The translations under genes and the position numbers were made by a program. The notes beneath the pieces were generated by a model that saw only the letters and a list, made by a program, of their open reading frames with translations, was not told where the DNA came from and made no database searches. Of a stretch of 64,000 bases of DNA, positions 50,051 to 58,908 are shown piece after piece. The DNA is from JACVRW01 sp963716215. Its GTDB lineage: Bacteria; Actinomycetota; Thermoleophilia; Solirubrobacterales; Thermoleophilaceae. Position 1 is the stretch's first letter. Every line of letters starts with the position of its first letter. The DNA is taken from assembly GCA_963716215.1 (NCBI GenBank), contig OY970298.1, forward strand, positions 2,914,001-2,978,000, read 5' to 3'.

Positions 50051-52125
50051 ACGCGCACGTCGTTGCGGCCGGCCTTGAACGAGCTGGGCGGCACCATCAC
50101 CGACACCAGCTCGCCCTCGTCGCCCGTCGCGAGCGTGAACGTCTCCCCCACGCCCACGATCTTGCCGTTGACCGCCACGGCCACGTCGCGCCCACCGTCA
50201 CCGCCACCCTGCACGCGACCGACCACGTGGGCCGGGACGAACGGCGAGTCCGGGTCGACGTCCGCGTAGTCCGGCCCGTAGACGAAGTCCACGTCGAGCG
50301 GCTCCAGCCCGGCGGCATCCGCGGGCTCGCCGAGTAGATCCTGGTGGGGGCCCAGGCGGTAGAGGCGATCGGGCCCGTCGCTGCCGGTGCCGAACAGCTC
50401 GTGGGTGCGATCGATGATCCGCTGGCGCTCGCGCTCGAAGTCGGCCACCGGGATGTTCAGCTCCTCGAAGCTGTTGCGCAGCAGGATGTGCATCGTGTCG
50501 CGCTGCTGGACCTCGTCCGAGAAGGCCGACCTGCCGTCCATCTTGACCTTCGGGTTCAGGTCGAGCACGTCGAAGATCGTCGGCAGGATGTCGATCGTCG
50601 ACACCCAGGCGTCGTCGATCTCGCCCTGCTTCTGGCCGGGCGCCTTGATCAGCAGGGGCACCGGCGCGATCTCGGCGGCGTTCGCGCGCGACAACCGGCG
50701 CCGCTCGCGCGCCTTGGGGAAGGCAACGCCGTGGTCGGCCGCCACGACGATCAGCGACTTGTCCCACATGCCCTCTCGCTTGAGGTGGCGCCAGAGGTCC
50801 TGCAGCTCGTGGTCCGCGAAGCCGGTCTGGAGGAAGTGGCGTTGGATCAGCACGTCGAGCTGCGACTGCCACTCGAACGACTGGTTCGACAGGCCCGGCA
50901 GGGCGTCGTTGGCCTGGCGCCGGTAGCGACGCGCGTCCGGCAGGTACTGCCACGGCACGTGCGGCAGCAGCGTGTGCTTGAAGTTCAGCGACGGGCGGCG
51001 ACCAGGACGGATCTGGTCGATCCACTCCTCGAAGCGGGCCTCGCGCCCACCGTTGAGGTTCGCCCGGGTGTTGCGCTCGGCGCCGGTGCTGCCGAGGTCG
51101 GGCTTCTCCTCCGACGCGCCGCCGAAGTTGCCCCAGTTCTCGGACACCGACGCGAGATCGGCCTCCATGTCGGGCGGCGACACGACGTGCAGCCACACCA
51201 AGCCGAGGTCCTCGCTCATCGAGCTGAGTCGCTTGCCGTACGACTCGTCGAGGCGCTGGTCCTCGCACAGGTCGCGCGAGCAGATCGTGGTGGCCTCCTC
51301 CGACACGTTCAGCCGGTGCGTCTTGGCGAACAGCGAGAAGATGCTGTTCGGGTGGTCGGCGGACGTGGGCAGCTTGTCCTTGGACGGGAGGTTGCCGTCC
51401 ATGATCGCCGGCTGCGCGCGCTCGGTGGAGTCGTAGACCGTGTACGCGTTCTTGAACCACGTGGCGCTGCGCGCCAGCTCGCCGAACCCCGGGTAGCGGC
51501 GCGCGTCGATGCGGTCGTTCTCGTCCACCAGCGTGTTCGACGGCAGCTCGTCCAGCAGCACCACCACGATCGGCGCCTGGCTGACCCCGCCGATCGTCCG
51601 GGCCTGCGCCTCGTCTGGGAACGCGACCTTGGAGATCGGGTCCGTGAACAGGAACAGGGCGAGGAACACCAGCGGCACCGGCGACAGCACCCGCAGGAAC
51701 GAGCGCACCGGCTCCGCGCGCGCGTAGAGGGCGGCCACCCCGACGCCGACCGCGAGCGACAGCACGATCAGCACGATGTCGGAGGAGTCGAGCGCCTTCT
51801 TCAGCGCCTGCCCCGCGATCAGCACCACCAAGCCCGCGATCAGGACCAGGTGCGCACCCTCACGCGCGAGCCGTCCGGCCAGGCCGACGAGCAGCTCGAT
51901 CGCCAGCAGCAGCGCCGGCGGCACCACCACGACCAGCACCGACCAGCTGATCACGTCGAAGCCCGACGAGCCCCGCGCCGCGAAGAACTCCGGGTTGTCC
52001 TTGAGCAGGTCGAACAGCGGCTGCGCGACCGCGAAGGTCCACAGCACAGCCAGCCCGAGGTAGGCCCAGAGGGCGTCGCGCCAGAGGGCGGGCGCCGGCG
52101 CCGCAGCCGCCTCGGCGGTGGTCAT
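50035..52125 (-). CDS. Membrane sulfatase-fold (LtaS-like) hydrolase or transferase
   Basis: The 696-aa protein has four to five N-terminal transmembrane helices (to about residue 165) and then an extracytoplasmic alkaline-phosphatase fold: APIVVVLLDELPSNTLVDEN (metal Asp), TVYDSTERAQPAIMDGNLPS (Thr in the nucleophile region rather than CxPxR), and SLIVVAADHGVAFPKARERR (late metal D-H). LtaS-type enzymes transfer glycerol-phosphate; other members act on sulfate or phospho-groups. The C-terminal 140 residues form an extra beta-rich domain. The gene overlaps the methyltransferase gene upstream (ATGA). Confidence 0.82.
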   Translation of the reverse strand: MTTAEAAAAPAPALWRDALWAYLGLAVLWTFAVAQPLFDLLKDNPEFFAARGSSGFDVISWSVLVVVVPPALLLAIELLVGLAGRLAREGAHLVLIAGLVVLIAGQALKKALDSSDIVLIVLSLAVGVGVAALYARAEPVRSFLRVLSPVPLVFLALFLFTDPISKVAFPDEAQARTIGGVSQAPIVVVLLDELPSNTLVDENDRIDARRYPGFGELARSATWFKNAYTVYDSTERAQPAIMDGNLPSKDKLPTSADHPNSIFSLFAKTHRLNVSEEATTICSRDLCEDQRLDESYGKRLSSMSEDLGLVWLHVVSPPDMEADLASVSENWGNFGGASEEKPDLGSTGAERNTRANLNGGREARFEEWIDQIRPGRRPSLNFKHTLLPHVPWQYLPDARRYRRQANDALPGLSNQSFEWQSQLDVLIQRHFLQTGFADHELQDLWRHLKREGMWDKSLIVVAADHGVAFPKARERRRLSRANAAEIAPVPLLIKAPGQKQGEIDDAWVSTIDILPTIFDVLDLNPKVKMDGRSAFSDEVQQRDTMHILLRNSFEELNIPVADFERERQRIIDRTHELFGTGSDGPDRLYRLGPHQDLLGEPADAAGLEPLDVDFVYGPDYADVDPDSPFVPAHVVGRVQGGGDGGRDVAVAVNGKIVGVGETFTLATGDEGELVSVMVPPSSFKAGRNDVRVYLVS

Positions 52126-53567
52126 CCCCGCTTCGGCCGGGCGAAGTACAGCACGCGCGTGCCCGACTCCAGGCGCTCGGAGCGCTCGACGTCGAAGGCC
52201 TCGTTCAGAGTGCGCTCGAAGTACTCGAGCTCATAGTCCGGGTGCAGGCCGTCGCGCTTGGGCGCGAGCAGCTTCTTCACCATCGGATCCTCGCGGGTGG
52301 GGAACTCGATCACGAGCGCCGAGCCGAGCGAAGCGAGCCAGTCGACGAACTCCTTCACCGGCACGTTCGCGCTGATCGCGACGTGGTGCACGAGCGCCAG
52401 CGCGAGCACGAGGTCGGGCTTGCCGCGCTCGGGGAGCGACCTCCGCTCCAGGCCGCGCCAGCCGAGGCCCGGCGAGGGGTCGGCCAGGTTCATGGTGAGC
52501 GTGAGGATCTGCTCGTTGCCCTCCTTGCGGAGGTCGCGATACAGCAACTCGACCGGGCCCTGATCCGCGTCGACGGCCACGACGGTCTTCGCTCCCTCGG
52601 CTGCGATGCGCGAGTAGCGACCGTTGTTCGCGCCGATGTCCCAGACCAGATTCCAAGGCTGGCCGATCGCGACCTGGCGCACGAACTCGTCCTTGCGCTT
52701 GGCGTCGTCGTCGGTGTAGCTGTTGCGCTCCCCGTAGGCCGTCCACACGCCCTGCGGCGGATCCCAGGACAGCCGCTCGACCAGCTTGCGCATCTTGCGC
52801 ACGTTGGCCACGAACAGCTCCTTCTTGAAGACGCGCTTCACCTCCGCCTTGACCTGGTCGGGCCGGTCGGCGTAGCGGTCCTCGAGCCGCGCGTGCAGGA
52901 ACACGTTCGTGAACATGCCCTTGCGGAAGCGGTCGCGGAACGAGAGCAGGTTGCGCATCTGCCGCGGCGTGATGCCGTCGATCGAGCCGCGCATCCACGG
53001 GTGGTACGGCACGTCCTTCACTGCCTGCAGCAGCAGCGGATACAGGTAGAGCATGCAGAACTGCCGGTAGCCGACCCACGGCTCGCCCTCGCGGATGCGC
53101 TCGAACGAGCCCACGTCGACGAACACCGGGCGCGCTCCCTTGAACTGCACGTTGTACGGCGTGGAGTCCTTGAGAACCAGGTCGTGGTCGAGCGACGCGA
53201 GCAGCAAGTCGAGCTGCACCAGCGCTGCGTCCTTGAGCATCGAGAAGGTCCACTCGTAGGGATACGAGACGAACGGGATGCGCTCGTGGCGCAGCACGCC
53301 GGCGGGCTCGTGCACGAGCAGGCCCTCGCGGGCGGCGCGCCCGCCGGCGGCGCCGTCCTCGACGACCTCGGTGCGCACGATCCGCTCGTCGTCGAGCAGC
53401 CCGGTGGCCTGCAGCGCCTGGAAGTCGCCGAGGCCGTCGGGCGACAGCGCGCGGTAGACCTCGTCCCCCTCGTAGAAGACGCGGCTCTCGGGGTCCCTGA
53501 AGGACCCGGGCTCTAGGCCGGAGCGGGAGGTCTGGGCGTCAGCGGGCGGGGGCACGGCGCGGGGCAT
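52122..53567 (-). CDS. Two-domain protein: kinase-like N terminus and SAM methyltransferase
   Basis: The C-terminal part (from about residue 300) is a class I methyltransferase: LVWDIGANNGRYSRIAAEG (Asp310, GxNxG-type motif I), KTVVAVDADQGPVELLYRDL and LVLALALVHHVAISANVPVK. The N-terminal part has LVLKDSTPYNVQFKGARPVF and VDVGSF, where K133-D134-x4-N139 and D151-V-G resemble the catalytic loop and metal-binding motif of protein-kinase-like folds. A kinase plus methyltransferase arrangement is known from WbdD, which caps O-polysaccharide chains; that parallel is my inference. Operon with the LtaS-like gene. Confidence 0.72.
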   Translation of the reverse strand: MPRAVPPPADAQTSRSGLEPGSFRDPESRVFYEGDEVYRALSPDGLGDFQALQATGLLDDERIVRTEVVEDGAAGGRAAREGLLVHEPAGVLRHERIPFVSYPYEWTFSMLKDAALVQLDLLLASLDHDLVLKDSTPYNVQFKGARPVFVDVGSFERIREGEPWVGYRQFCMLYLYPLLLQAVKDVPYHPWMRGSIDGITPRQMRNLLSFRDRFRKGMFTNVFLHARLEDRYADRPDQVKAEVKRVFKKELFVANVRKMRKLVERLSWDPPQGVWTAYGERNSYTDDDAKRKDEFVRQVAIGQPWNLVWDIGANNGRYSRIAAEGAKTVVAVDADQGPVELLYRDLRKEGNEQILTLTMNLADPSPGLGWRGLERRSLPERGKPDLVLALALVHHVAISANVPVKEFVDWLASLGSALVIEFPTREDPMVKKLLAPKRDGLHPDYELEYFERTLNEAFDVERSERLESGTRVLYFARPKRG

Positions 53568-53639
53568 AGTAGAGGGTCGGCACGCGCCCGCCTGCTCGTC
53601 TGCCGGTGCGGGCCCTTCCGGGCCCGCGAGGGTTAAGCG

Positions 53640-53825
53640 CTACTCGCTGGTGCCGGCGGGCTCGGGCTTCGCAGCCTCGGGCTCGTCCTTGCGGATGCGC
53701 AGGAACCTGAGGATCCGGTTCCAGTACAGCTTCGCGGTAACAGCGACGGCTGCCACGCCACCCGCCAGGATCTGCAGGATCATGCTGCCACTGCCGGGAT
53801 CCAGGTACGCGAGAAGGGTGGTCAT
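53640..53825 (-). CDS. Small membrane protein with LDPGSGS motif, 61 aa
   Basis: The protein has a short N terminus with AYLDPGSGSMILQILAGG, a single transmembrane helix at about residues 15-35, and a charged cytoplasmic-type tail (FLRIRKDEPEAAKPEPAGTS). Small proteins with an LDPG(S/T)GS start next to polysaccharide or LtaS-like genes are known to me from other genomes, without established function. It lies 72 bases upstream of the kinase/methyltransferase gene, on the same strand. The ATG at 53825 is the only reasonable start. Confidence 0.75.
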   Translation of the reverse strand: MTTLLAYLDPGSGSMILQILAGGVAAVAVTAKLYWNRILRFLRIRKDEPEAAKPEPAGTSE

Positions 53826-53906
53826 CGTGGTCGGGACTCCATACAGCCGGGGTCGAGAGAGGCATCAGGCTAGCAGAGGGGTTACCAGCCAGTGAACGAT
53901 GCGTAG

Positions 53907-55373
53907 TCACCTCGTTACTACCCGGGGACGCGAGTTCCTCCCCTGCTTCGTGCCTGTGTGAATTCCCTGCAAAAGTCCTGTAAACGGTTGGTCGATGGCC
54001 TTCCACTCGCGCACCGCGAGTGGGAAGCTGATCTGGTCCCGCCGGTAGACCCGAATGGTGCCCACACGGGCGAGCGTCTCGCGCCGTCGCGCGCGGCCGC
54101 GCATGTACACCCGGCCGACCAGGAGCTCGCGTGACGAGCGGAAGATCACGCGGTGGCCAGCGAGGCTCTCGACCAGCTCCATGGGCACCCCGAGCTCCCA
54201 CGCGAGCCGCGTCTGCAGCGCGCGGTTCGACGTGGCCGAGCCGAGCGCCGTGACGGCGTCGGCGCCGCCGGCCGCCTGCACCGCGCGCGCCAGCTCGGAG
54301 TGCAGCCGCATGCGCACGCGCACCTCGTGTGCCTCGTCGGCGAGGCGCGTCGCGCGTGCGGCGATGAACGGCGCCCCCACCAGCGCCATCAGAGCCAGGC
54401 CGGCGAGCAGCGGGGCGGGCCGTGCCCGAGCGAGCTGCGCGGCCCCGACGCCGGTCAGCACGGCCGCTACGGCGAGCGCCGGGAGCACGTAGCGCGGGTT
54501 GCCGCTGAACCCTGCTTGGGTCATGGCGACGAACAGGGCGACCTCTGCCGCCATCGCGGCGGCGAGCACCAGCACCACGCGCCGGCGGCGAGCGACGGCC
54601 GCGACCACGGCGACCAACGCCAGCAGCTCCAACGGCAGGCCCGCGTGATTGTGCACGCGCTCCAGGGCACGCAGCCAGGGCCGGTCCGCCAGCGACAGGC
54701 TCCAGGCGGGTTCGCTGCGGGCCTGGGAGCCGGCGTCGAGTGGAGCGCCAGAGCCGATCCACTCCGGTGCGATCCACGCCAGCGGCAGCACCACTAGCAG
54801 GCCCACCACGAGCGGGCGCAGGCGGCGCTCGCCGCGCCACGTCCAGGCGCCATAGAGCCCGAGGAACGGGACCAGCTCCGGTCGCAGCAGGCACGCGAGC
54901 GTGCCGAGCACGAGCGCGTGCTCGGGCCGGCCGTCGAGGTGGCGCTCGACCGCCCACAGCATCAGCGCCACCGCCAGCGGCGCCTCGCTGCCGTGGGCGG
55001 CGAACTGGAACCAGTCCGGCGTGAGGAACAGCACGACCGCCGCGACCGCTCCTCCAAGGGCGCCCGCGACTCCACCGCCGCCGAGGCGGCGCGCCAGCCG
55101 GAAGGCCAGCGCCAGCGCCAGCAGCGTCCCGGCACGGGCCACCGCCATCCAGAGCGCCGGCGGCAGGCCGCGGTCCACCTCCCCCAGCGGCGCGGTCAGC
55201 GCGGTGAACGCGACCGGCAGCGGTTTCCACGACGGGCCGCCGTTCGTGTCCAGGTGGAGGTGCGCCAGCTCGCGGCCCCAGATCAGCCACGCGACCGGGT
55301 CGTAGCTCGGCTCCGAGGGCGCCAACAGCGAGGCTGCACCCAGCGCCAGGCAAGCGGCGATCAGCTTCCCCAT
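53907..55373 (-). CDS. GT-C type membrane glycosyltransferase, paralogue B
   Basis: The 488-aa polytopic protein shares its landmarks with the protein at 43871-45502: SYDPVAWLIWGRELAHLHLD, TNGGPSWKPLPVAFTALTAP, AVERHLDGRPEHALVLGTLA and AMTQAGFSGNPRYVLPALAV. About ten transmembrane helices are followed by an outer C-terminal domain that is shorter than in paralogue A. It is divergent from the GT2 gene. Donor and acceptor unknown. Confidence 0.8.
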   Translation of the reverse strand: MGKLIAACLALGAASLLAPSEPSYDPVAWLIWGRELAHLHLDTNGGPSWKPLPVAFTALTAPLGEVDRGLPPALWMAVARAGTLLALALAFRLARRLGGGGVAGALGGAVAAVVLFLTPDWFQFAAHGSEAPLAVALMLWAVERHLDGRPEHALVLGTLACLLRPELVPFLGLYGAWTWRGERRLRPLVVGLLVVLPLAWIAPEWIGSGAPLDAGSQARSEPAWSLSLADRPWLRALERVHNHAGLPLELLALVAVVAAVARRRRVVLVLAAAMAAEVALFVAMTQAGFSGNPRYVLPALAVAAVLTGVGAAQLARARPAPLLAGLALMALVGAPFIAARATRLADEAHEVRVRMRLHSELARAVQAAGGADAVTALGSATSNRALQTRLAWELGVPMELVESLAGHRVIFRSSRELLVGRVYMRGRARRRETLARVGTIRVYRRDQISFPLAVREWKAIDQPFTGLLQGIHTGTKQGRNSRPRVVTR

Positions 55374-55462
55374 GGCCCGCTCGCACGGTAGGCGCGAACC
55401 GGCGGCAGCTTGTGAACCGCGCGTGACGCAGACGTGAACGCGATCTGCGGCGCAGCCGCTGA

Positions 55463-55487
55463 CCCGCCCTTTACGCTACGGGGCGGG
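55463..55487. promoter_or_regulatory. CCCGCCC...GGGCGGG stem directly before the GT2 start
   Basis: A 7-bp stem with an 11-base loop ends five bases before the ATG at 55492, covering the place of a ribosome-binding site. It could reduce or regulate translation. It is the main feature of the 118-bp divergent gap. Confidence 0.35.
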
Positions 55488-55491
55488 CCGC

Positions 55492-56553
55492 ATGAAGCTC
55501 ATCATCCAGATCCCCTGCTTCAACGAGGAGCAGACGCTCCCGAGCACCCTCGCGGACCTGCCGCGCGAGATTCCCGGGATCGAGACCGTGGAGTGGCTGG
55601 TCGTCGACGACGGCTCGACCGACCGCACGGTGGAGGTCGCCCGCGCCGGCGGCGTGGACCACATCGTGCGGCTCACGAACAACCGCGGTCTGGCGGCCGG
55701 CTTCCAGGCGGGGCTCGACGCCTGCCTCAAGCTCGGCGCCGACGTGATCGTCAACACCGACGCCGACAACCAGTACTTCGGCGGCGACATCCCCAAGCTG
55801 GTGGCACCGATCCTCGAGGGGCAGGCCGACATGGTGATCGGCAACCGCGAGACCGACCAGATCGAGCACTTCTCCCCCGTGAAGAAGCTGCTGCAGCGCT
55901 GGGGCAGCGCGGTCGTGCGGAGGGCCTCCGACACCGGCGTGCCCGACACCACGTCGGGCTTCCGGGCATACAACCGCGAGGCGGCGCTGCAGATCCAGGT
56001 GGTGTCCAAGTTCACCTACACGCTCGAGTCGCTGATCCAGGCGGGCAAGATGCTGGTGGCCGTCGACCACGTCGCGATCCGGACCAACCCGAAGACGCGC
56101 GAGTCGCGCCTGTTCCCGTCGACGGCGGCCTACGTGCGCCGCAACGGGGTCTCGATCTTCCGCATCTACGCCCTCTACGAGCCGATGCGGCTGTTCCTGT
56201 TCGCGGCGGCGATTGCGGCGCTGGTCGGCGCGGTCATCTGGGGCCGCTTCCTGTGGTGGTTCTTCGTCGAGGACGAGGGCAGCGGCCACATCCAGTCGCT
56301 GATCCTCGGTTCGACCATGTTCATCGTGGCCGTGCAGTTCGTCGCGCTCGGCGTGCTGGGCGACATCCTGGCCGGCTCGCGCGTGCTTCAGCAGCGCATC
56401 CTCGAGCGCGTCAGGCGGGTCGAGCTGCACGTGGGCGTGGAGCCCTCGCACTACGAGCCGGGCGCCCACCCGACCGGCCAAGCGGCCACCACCGGCGCCC
56501 AGGCCGGGCGCGCGACCGGCAAGACCGAGGACCGAGAGGCGCTGAAGCTGTGA
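55492..56553 (+). CDS. Family 2 glycosyltransferase with C-terminal membrane helices
   Basis: The 353-aa protein has the GT2 fold: KLIIQIPCFNEEQTLPSTLA, EWLVVDDGSTDRTVEVARAG, DVIVNTDADNQYFGGDI (DxD-type DAD) and DTTSGFRAYNREAALQIQVV. Two C-terminal transmembrane helices (about residues 232-252 and 270-292) resemble DPM/ArnC-type polyprenyl-phosphate sugar synthases. It may supply polyprenyl-phosphate sugar to the GT39-like enzymes of the locus. The C terminus is a flexible Thr/Ala tail. It is coupled to the next gene by GTGA. Confidence 0.9.
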   Translation: MKLIIQIPCFNEEQTLPSTLADLPREIPGIETVEWLVVDDGSTDRTVEVARAGGVDHIVRLTNNRGLAAGFQAGLDACLKLGADVIVNTDADNQYFGGDIPKLVAPILEGQADMVIGNRETDQIEHFSPVKKLLQRWGSAVVRRASDTGVPDTTSGFRAYNREAALQIQVVSKFTYTLESLIQAGKMLVAVDHVAIRTNPKTRESRLFPSTAAYVRRNGVSIFRIYALYEPMRLFLFAAAIAALVGAVIWGRFLWWFFVEDEGSGHIQSLILGSTMFIVAVQFVALGVLGDILAGSRVLQQRILERVRRVELHVGVEPSHYEPGAHPTGQAATTGAQAGRATGKTEDREALKL

Positions 56554-57167
56554 GCAACGCCACCGCCGAGGTCCCCACCGGCAACACCTTCGACAAGTAC
56601 GGCTCGTCGAACCCGGTCGTGAAGCGCCTGATGGGCGGCTTCCACTCGTCGCTGGACGAGCTCTGGGCCAGGGCCGCCCCGCGCTCGATCCTCGACGTGG
56701 GCTGCGGCGAGGGCGTGCTCACCGCCGAGTGGGCCGAGCGGTTGGGCGACGGGCGCATCGTCGGCATCGACCTGGACGACCCGAAGCTGCGCGCCGAGTG
56801 GGAGCGCCGGGTGCGTCCCAACCTCGAGTTCCGCGTCGAGGAGGCCACCTCGCTCTCGTTCGGCGACGGCGAGTTCGACATGGCCTGCGCGATCGAGGTG
56901 CTCGAGCACGTGCCCGAGCCGGAGGCGACCGTCGCGGAGATGGCCCGCGTGGCGTCGCGTCACCTGCTCGTGAGCGTGCCGCGCGAGCCGCTCTGGCGCG
57001 GGCTCAACGTCGCGCGCGGTGCCTACGTGCGCGACCTGGGCAACACGCCCGGTCACGTGAACCACTGGTCGAAGCGGGCGTTCGTGGCTCTGCTGTCCCG
57101 CTACGGGACCGTCGAGGAGGCGCGCTCGCCCTTCCCTTGGACCATGGTGCTTGTCCGCGTCAACTGA
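56550..57167 (+). CDS. Class I SAM-dependent methyltransferase
   Basis: The 205-aa protein has motif I RSILDVGCGEGVLTAEWAER, then RIVGIDLDDPKLRAEWERRV and FDMACAIEVLEHVPEPEATV, typical of small-molecule and glycan methyltransferases. PGHVNHWSKRAFVALLSRYG is the late conserved part of the family often found beside GT2 genes. The GTG overlaps the GT2 stop, and the flippase gene starts inside its 3' end, so the three genes form one operon. Substrate unknown. Confidence 0.87.
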   Translation: MSNATAEVPTGNTFDKYGSSNPVVKRLMGGFHSSLDELWARAAPRSILDVGCGEGVLTAEWAERLGDGRIVGIDLDDPKLRAEWERRVRPNLEFRVEEATSLSFGDGEFDMACAIEVLEHVPEPEATVAEMARVASRHLLVSVPREPLWRGLNVARGAYVRDLGNTPGHVNHWSKRAFVALLSRYGTVEEARSPFPWTMVLVRVN

Positions 57168-58434
57168 GGGCAGCTACGGCCGCGGCGCGGCGATCCTGTC
57201 GGTTGGGATCGGCGTCACCGGGCTGATCACCTTCGCCTACTTCGCGCTCGCCAGCCACGCGCTGCCGGAGGCGCAGTACGGGCGCATCACGCTGCTCTGG
57301 TCGGCGGTCTTCATCACGGTGTCGGTCCTGTACCGGCCGGTCGAGCAGCTGCTCTCGCGCACGATCGCCGACCGCGATGCGCGCGGTGTGACCGGCTCGG
57401 AGCACCTGCGAGTGGCGGGCACGATCCAGCTGGCGCTCGGGGTGCTCTTCGTAGCGGTTGCGCTCGCGCTGCGGGGCCCGATCGAGGACGACCTGTTCGA
57501 CGGCTCGGTCGCGCTCTACCGGATCATGATCGTGGCGGTGCTCGCCTACGCGGTGAGCTATTTCGCGCGCGGATTCCTGGCCGGCCACCACCGCTTCGCC
57601 CTCTACGGCGGGCTGGTCCTGATGGAGGCCAGCTCGCGCTGCCTGTTCGCGCTGGCGGTCGCCATCGGCATCGCGGAGGGCCAGACGGCCGTCGCGCTCG
57701 GCATCGCGGCGGCGCCGATCGTGTCCCTGGCGGTGGTGCCGTTGGCGCTGGGGCGGCGCCTGCGCGGTGAGCCGCCCGTCGAGGAGGCGGCCGAGCCCCC
57801 GGACGGCACCGAGTTCACGCTCGCCCACGGGAGCGGCTTCGCCGCGGCGGTGCTGCTGATCATGCTCAGCGAGCAGACCTTCCTCAACGCGGGACCGCTG
57901 CTGGTTCAGGCCAGCGAGGGCTCGCACGGCGCCGCGCTCGCCGGCTTCGTGTTCAACGTGCTGCTGATCGCGCGCGCCCCGCTGCAGCTGTTCCAGGCCG
58001 TGCAGACCTCGATCCTGCCGCACCTCACCCGTCTGCGCGCGGGCGGCGAGACCGACCCGTTTCGCCGCAGCGTGAACCTCACCCTGATCGCGATCGCGGG
58101 CTTCGCCGGCTGCGTGGCGCTCGTGATGCTCGCGATCGGTCCGTGGCTGATGGGCGTCGTGTTCGGCGGCGACTTCGACTACGAGCGCGGCGGGCTCGTG
58201 CTGGTCTCGATCGGCATGGGCCTCTACCTCGCGGCCGCAACGCTCAACCAGGCGCTGCTGGCCCACGCGCGCGCGGCACAGGCGGCATCGGTGTGGATCG
58301 CGTGCGCGATCGCGTTCGCGCTGTTCATGCTCGTGGTGGAGTTCGACGACCCCGTGCTCCAGGTCGAGCTGGCCTTCCTCGGCGCGGCGGCCGCGCTCAG
58401 CTCACTGCTGTGGCTGCTCTACCGGCGCGCCTGA
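57151..58434 (+). CDS. Polysaccharide flippase (Wzx/MATE-like)
   Basis: The 427-aa protein has about twelve transmembrane helices with the N-terminal RGAAILSVGIGVTGLITFAY (family start), ALPEAQYGRITLLWSAVFIT, ISYFARGFLAGHHRF-like segment (given as YAVSYFARGFLAGHHRFALY) and FNVLLIARAPLQLFQAVQTS. Flippases of this type move lipid-linked oligosaccharide across the membrane. The TTG start overlaps the methyltransferase end by 17 bases. It closes the glycan locus; a peroxiredoxin follows after 12 bases. Confidence 0.85.
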   Translation: MSASTEGSYGRGAAILSVGIGVTGLITFAYFALASHALPEAQYGRITLLWSAVFITVSVLYRPVEQLLSRTIADRDARGVTGSEHLRVAGTIQLALGVLFVAVALALRGPIEDDLFDGSVALYRIMIVAVLAYAVSYFARGFLAGHHRFALYGGLVLMEASSRCLFALAVAIGIAEGQTAVALGIAAAPIVSLAVVPLALGRRLRGEPPVEEAAEPPDGTEFTLAHGSGFAAAVLLIMLSEQTFLNAGPLLVQASEGSHGAALAGFVFNVLLIARAPLQLFQAVQTSILPHLTRLRAGGETDPFRRSVNLTLIAIAGFAGCVALVMLAIGPWLMGVVFGGDFDYERGGLVLVSIGMGLYLAAATLNQALLAHARAAQAASVWIACAIAFALFMLVVEFDDPVLQVELAFLGAAAALSSLLWLLYRRA

Positions 58435-58446
58435 CATTCTTCAGCG

Positions 58447-58905
58447 ATGGCATCTCCCCAAGTCGGGGATCCCGCACCGGACTTCCAGCTCGACGGCACG
58501 GACGGCCCCTTCCGCCTCTCCGAGCACCGCGGCGAGCGCGTGGTCCTGCTCTTCTACCCCGGCGACAACACGGCGGTCTGCACGCGCCAGTTCTGCTCCT
58601 ACCGCGACGAGGCCGAGGGCTTTGACCAGCTCGACGCCACCGTGGTCGGAATCTCCACCCAGAGCGTCGAGTCCCACCAGAGCTGGACCGCCACCCACGG
58701 GCTGACCGTGCCGCTGCTCGCCGACCCCGGCGGCAAGGTGGCCAAGGCCTACGGCGCGTACCGCATGATGCGCGGAACGACCCGCGCGGTCGTGATCGTC
58801 GACGAGAGCGGGAACATCGGGCATCGGCACGATCATCTGATCGGGCTCGACTTCCAGACGGTGGACGACCTGCGCGATGCACTCGACTCGATGTCCCGCG
58901 CCTGA
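58447..58905 (+). CDS. Peroxiredoxin of the BCP/AhpC-TSA type
   Basis: The 152-aa protein has the thioredoxin fold with PAPDFQLDGTDGPFRLSEHR, VVLLFYPGDNTAVCTRQFCS (peroxidatic Cys45 with Cys50 five residues later, as in bacterioferritin comigratory proteins) and VVGISTQSVESHQSWTATHG. It reduces hydroperoxides with thioredoxin. The ATG at 58447 is 12 bases after the flippase stop, so read-through from the glycan operon is possible. Confidence 0.93.
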   Translation: MASPQVGDPAPDFQLDGTDGPFRLSEHRGERVVLLFYPGDNTAVCTRQFCSYRDEAEGFDQLDATVVGISTQSVESHQSWTATHGLTVPLLADPGGKVAKAYGAYRMMRGTTRAVVIVDESGNIGHRHDHLIGLDFQTVDDLRDALDSMSRA

Positions 58906-58908
58906 CGG

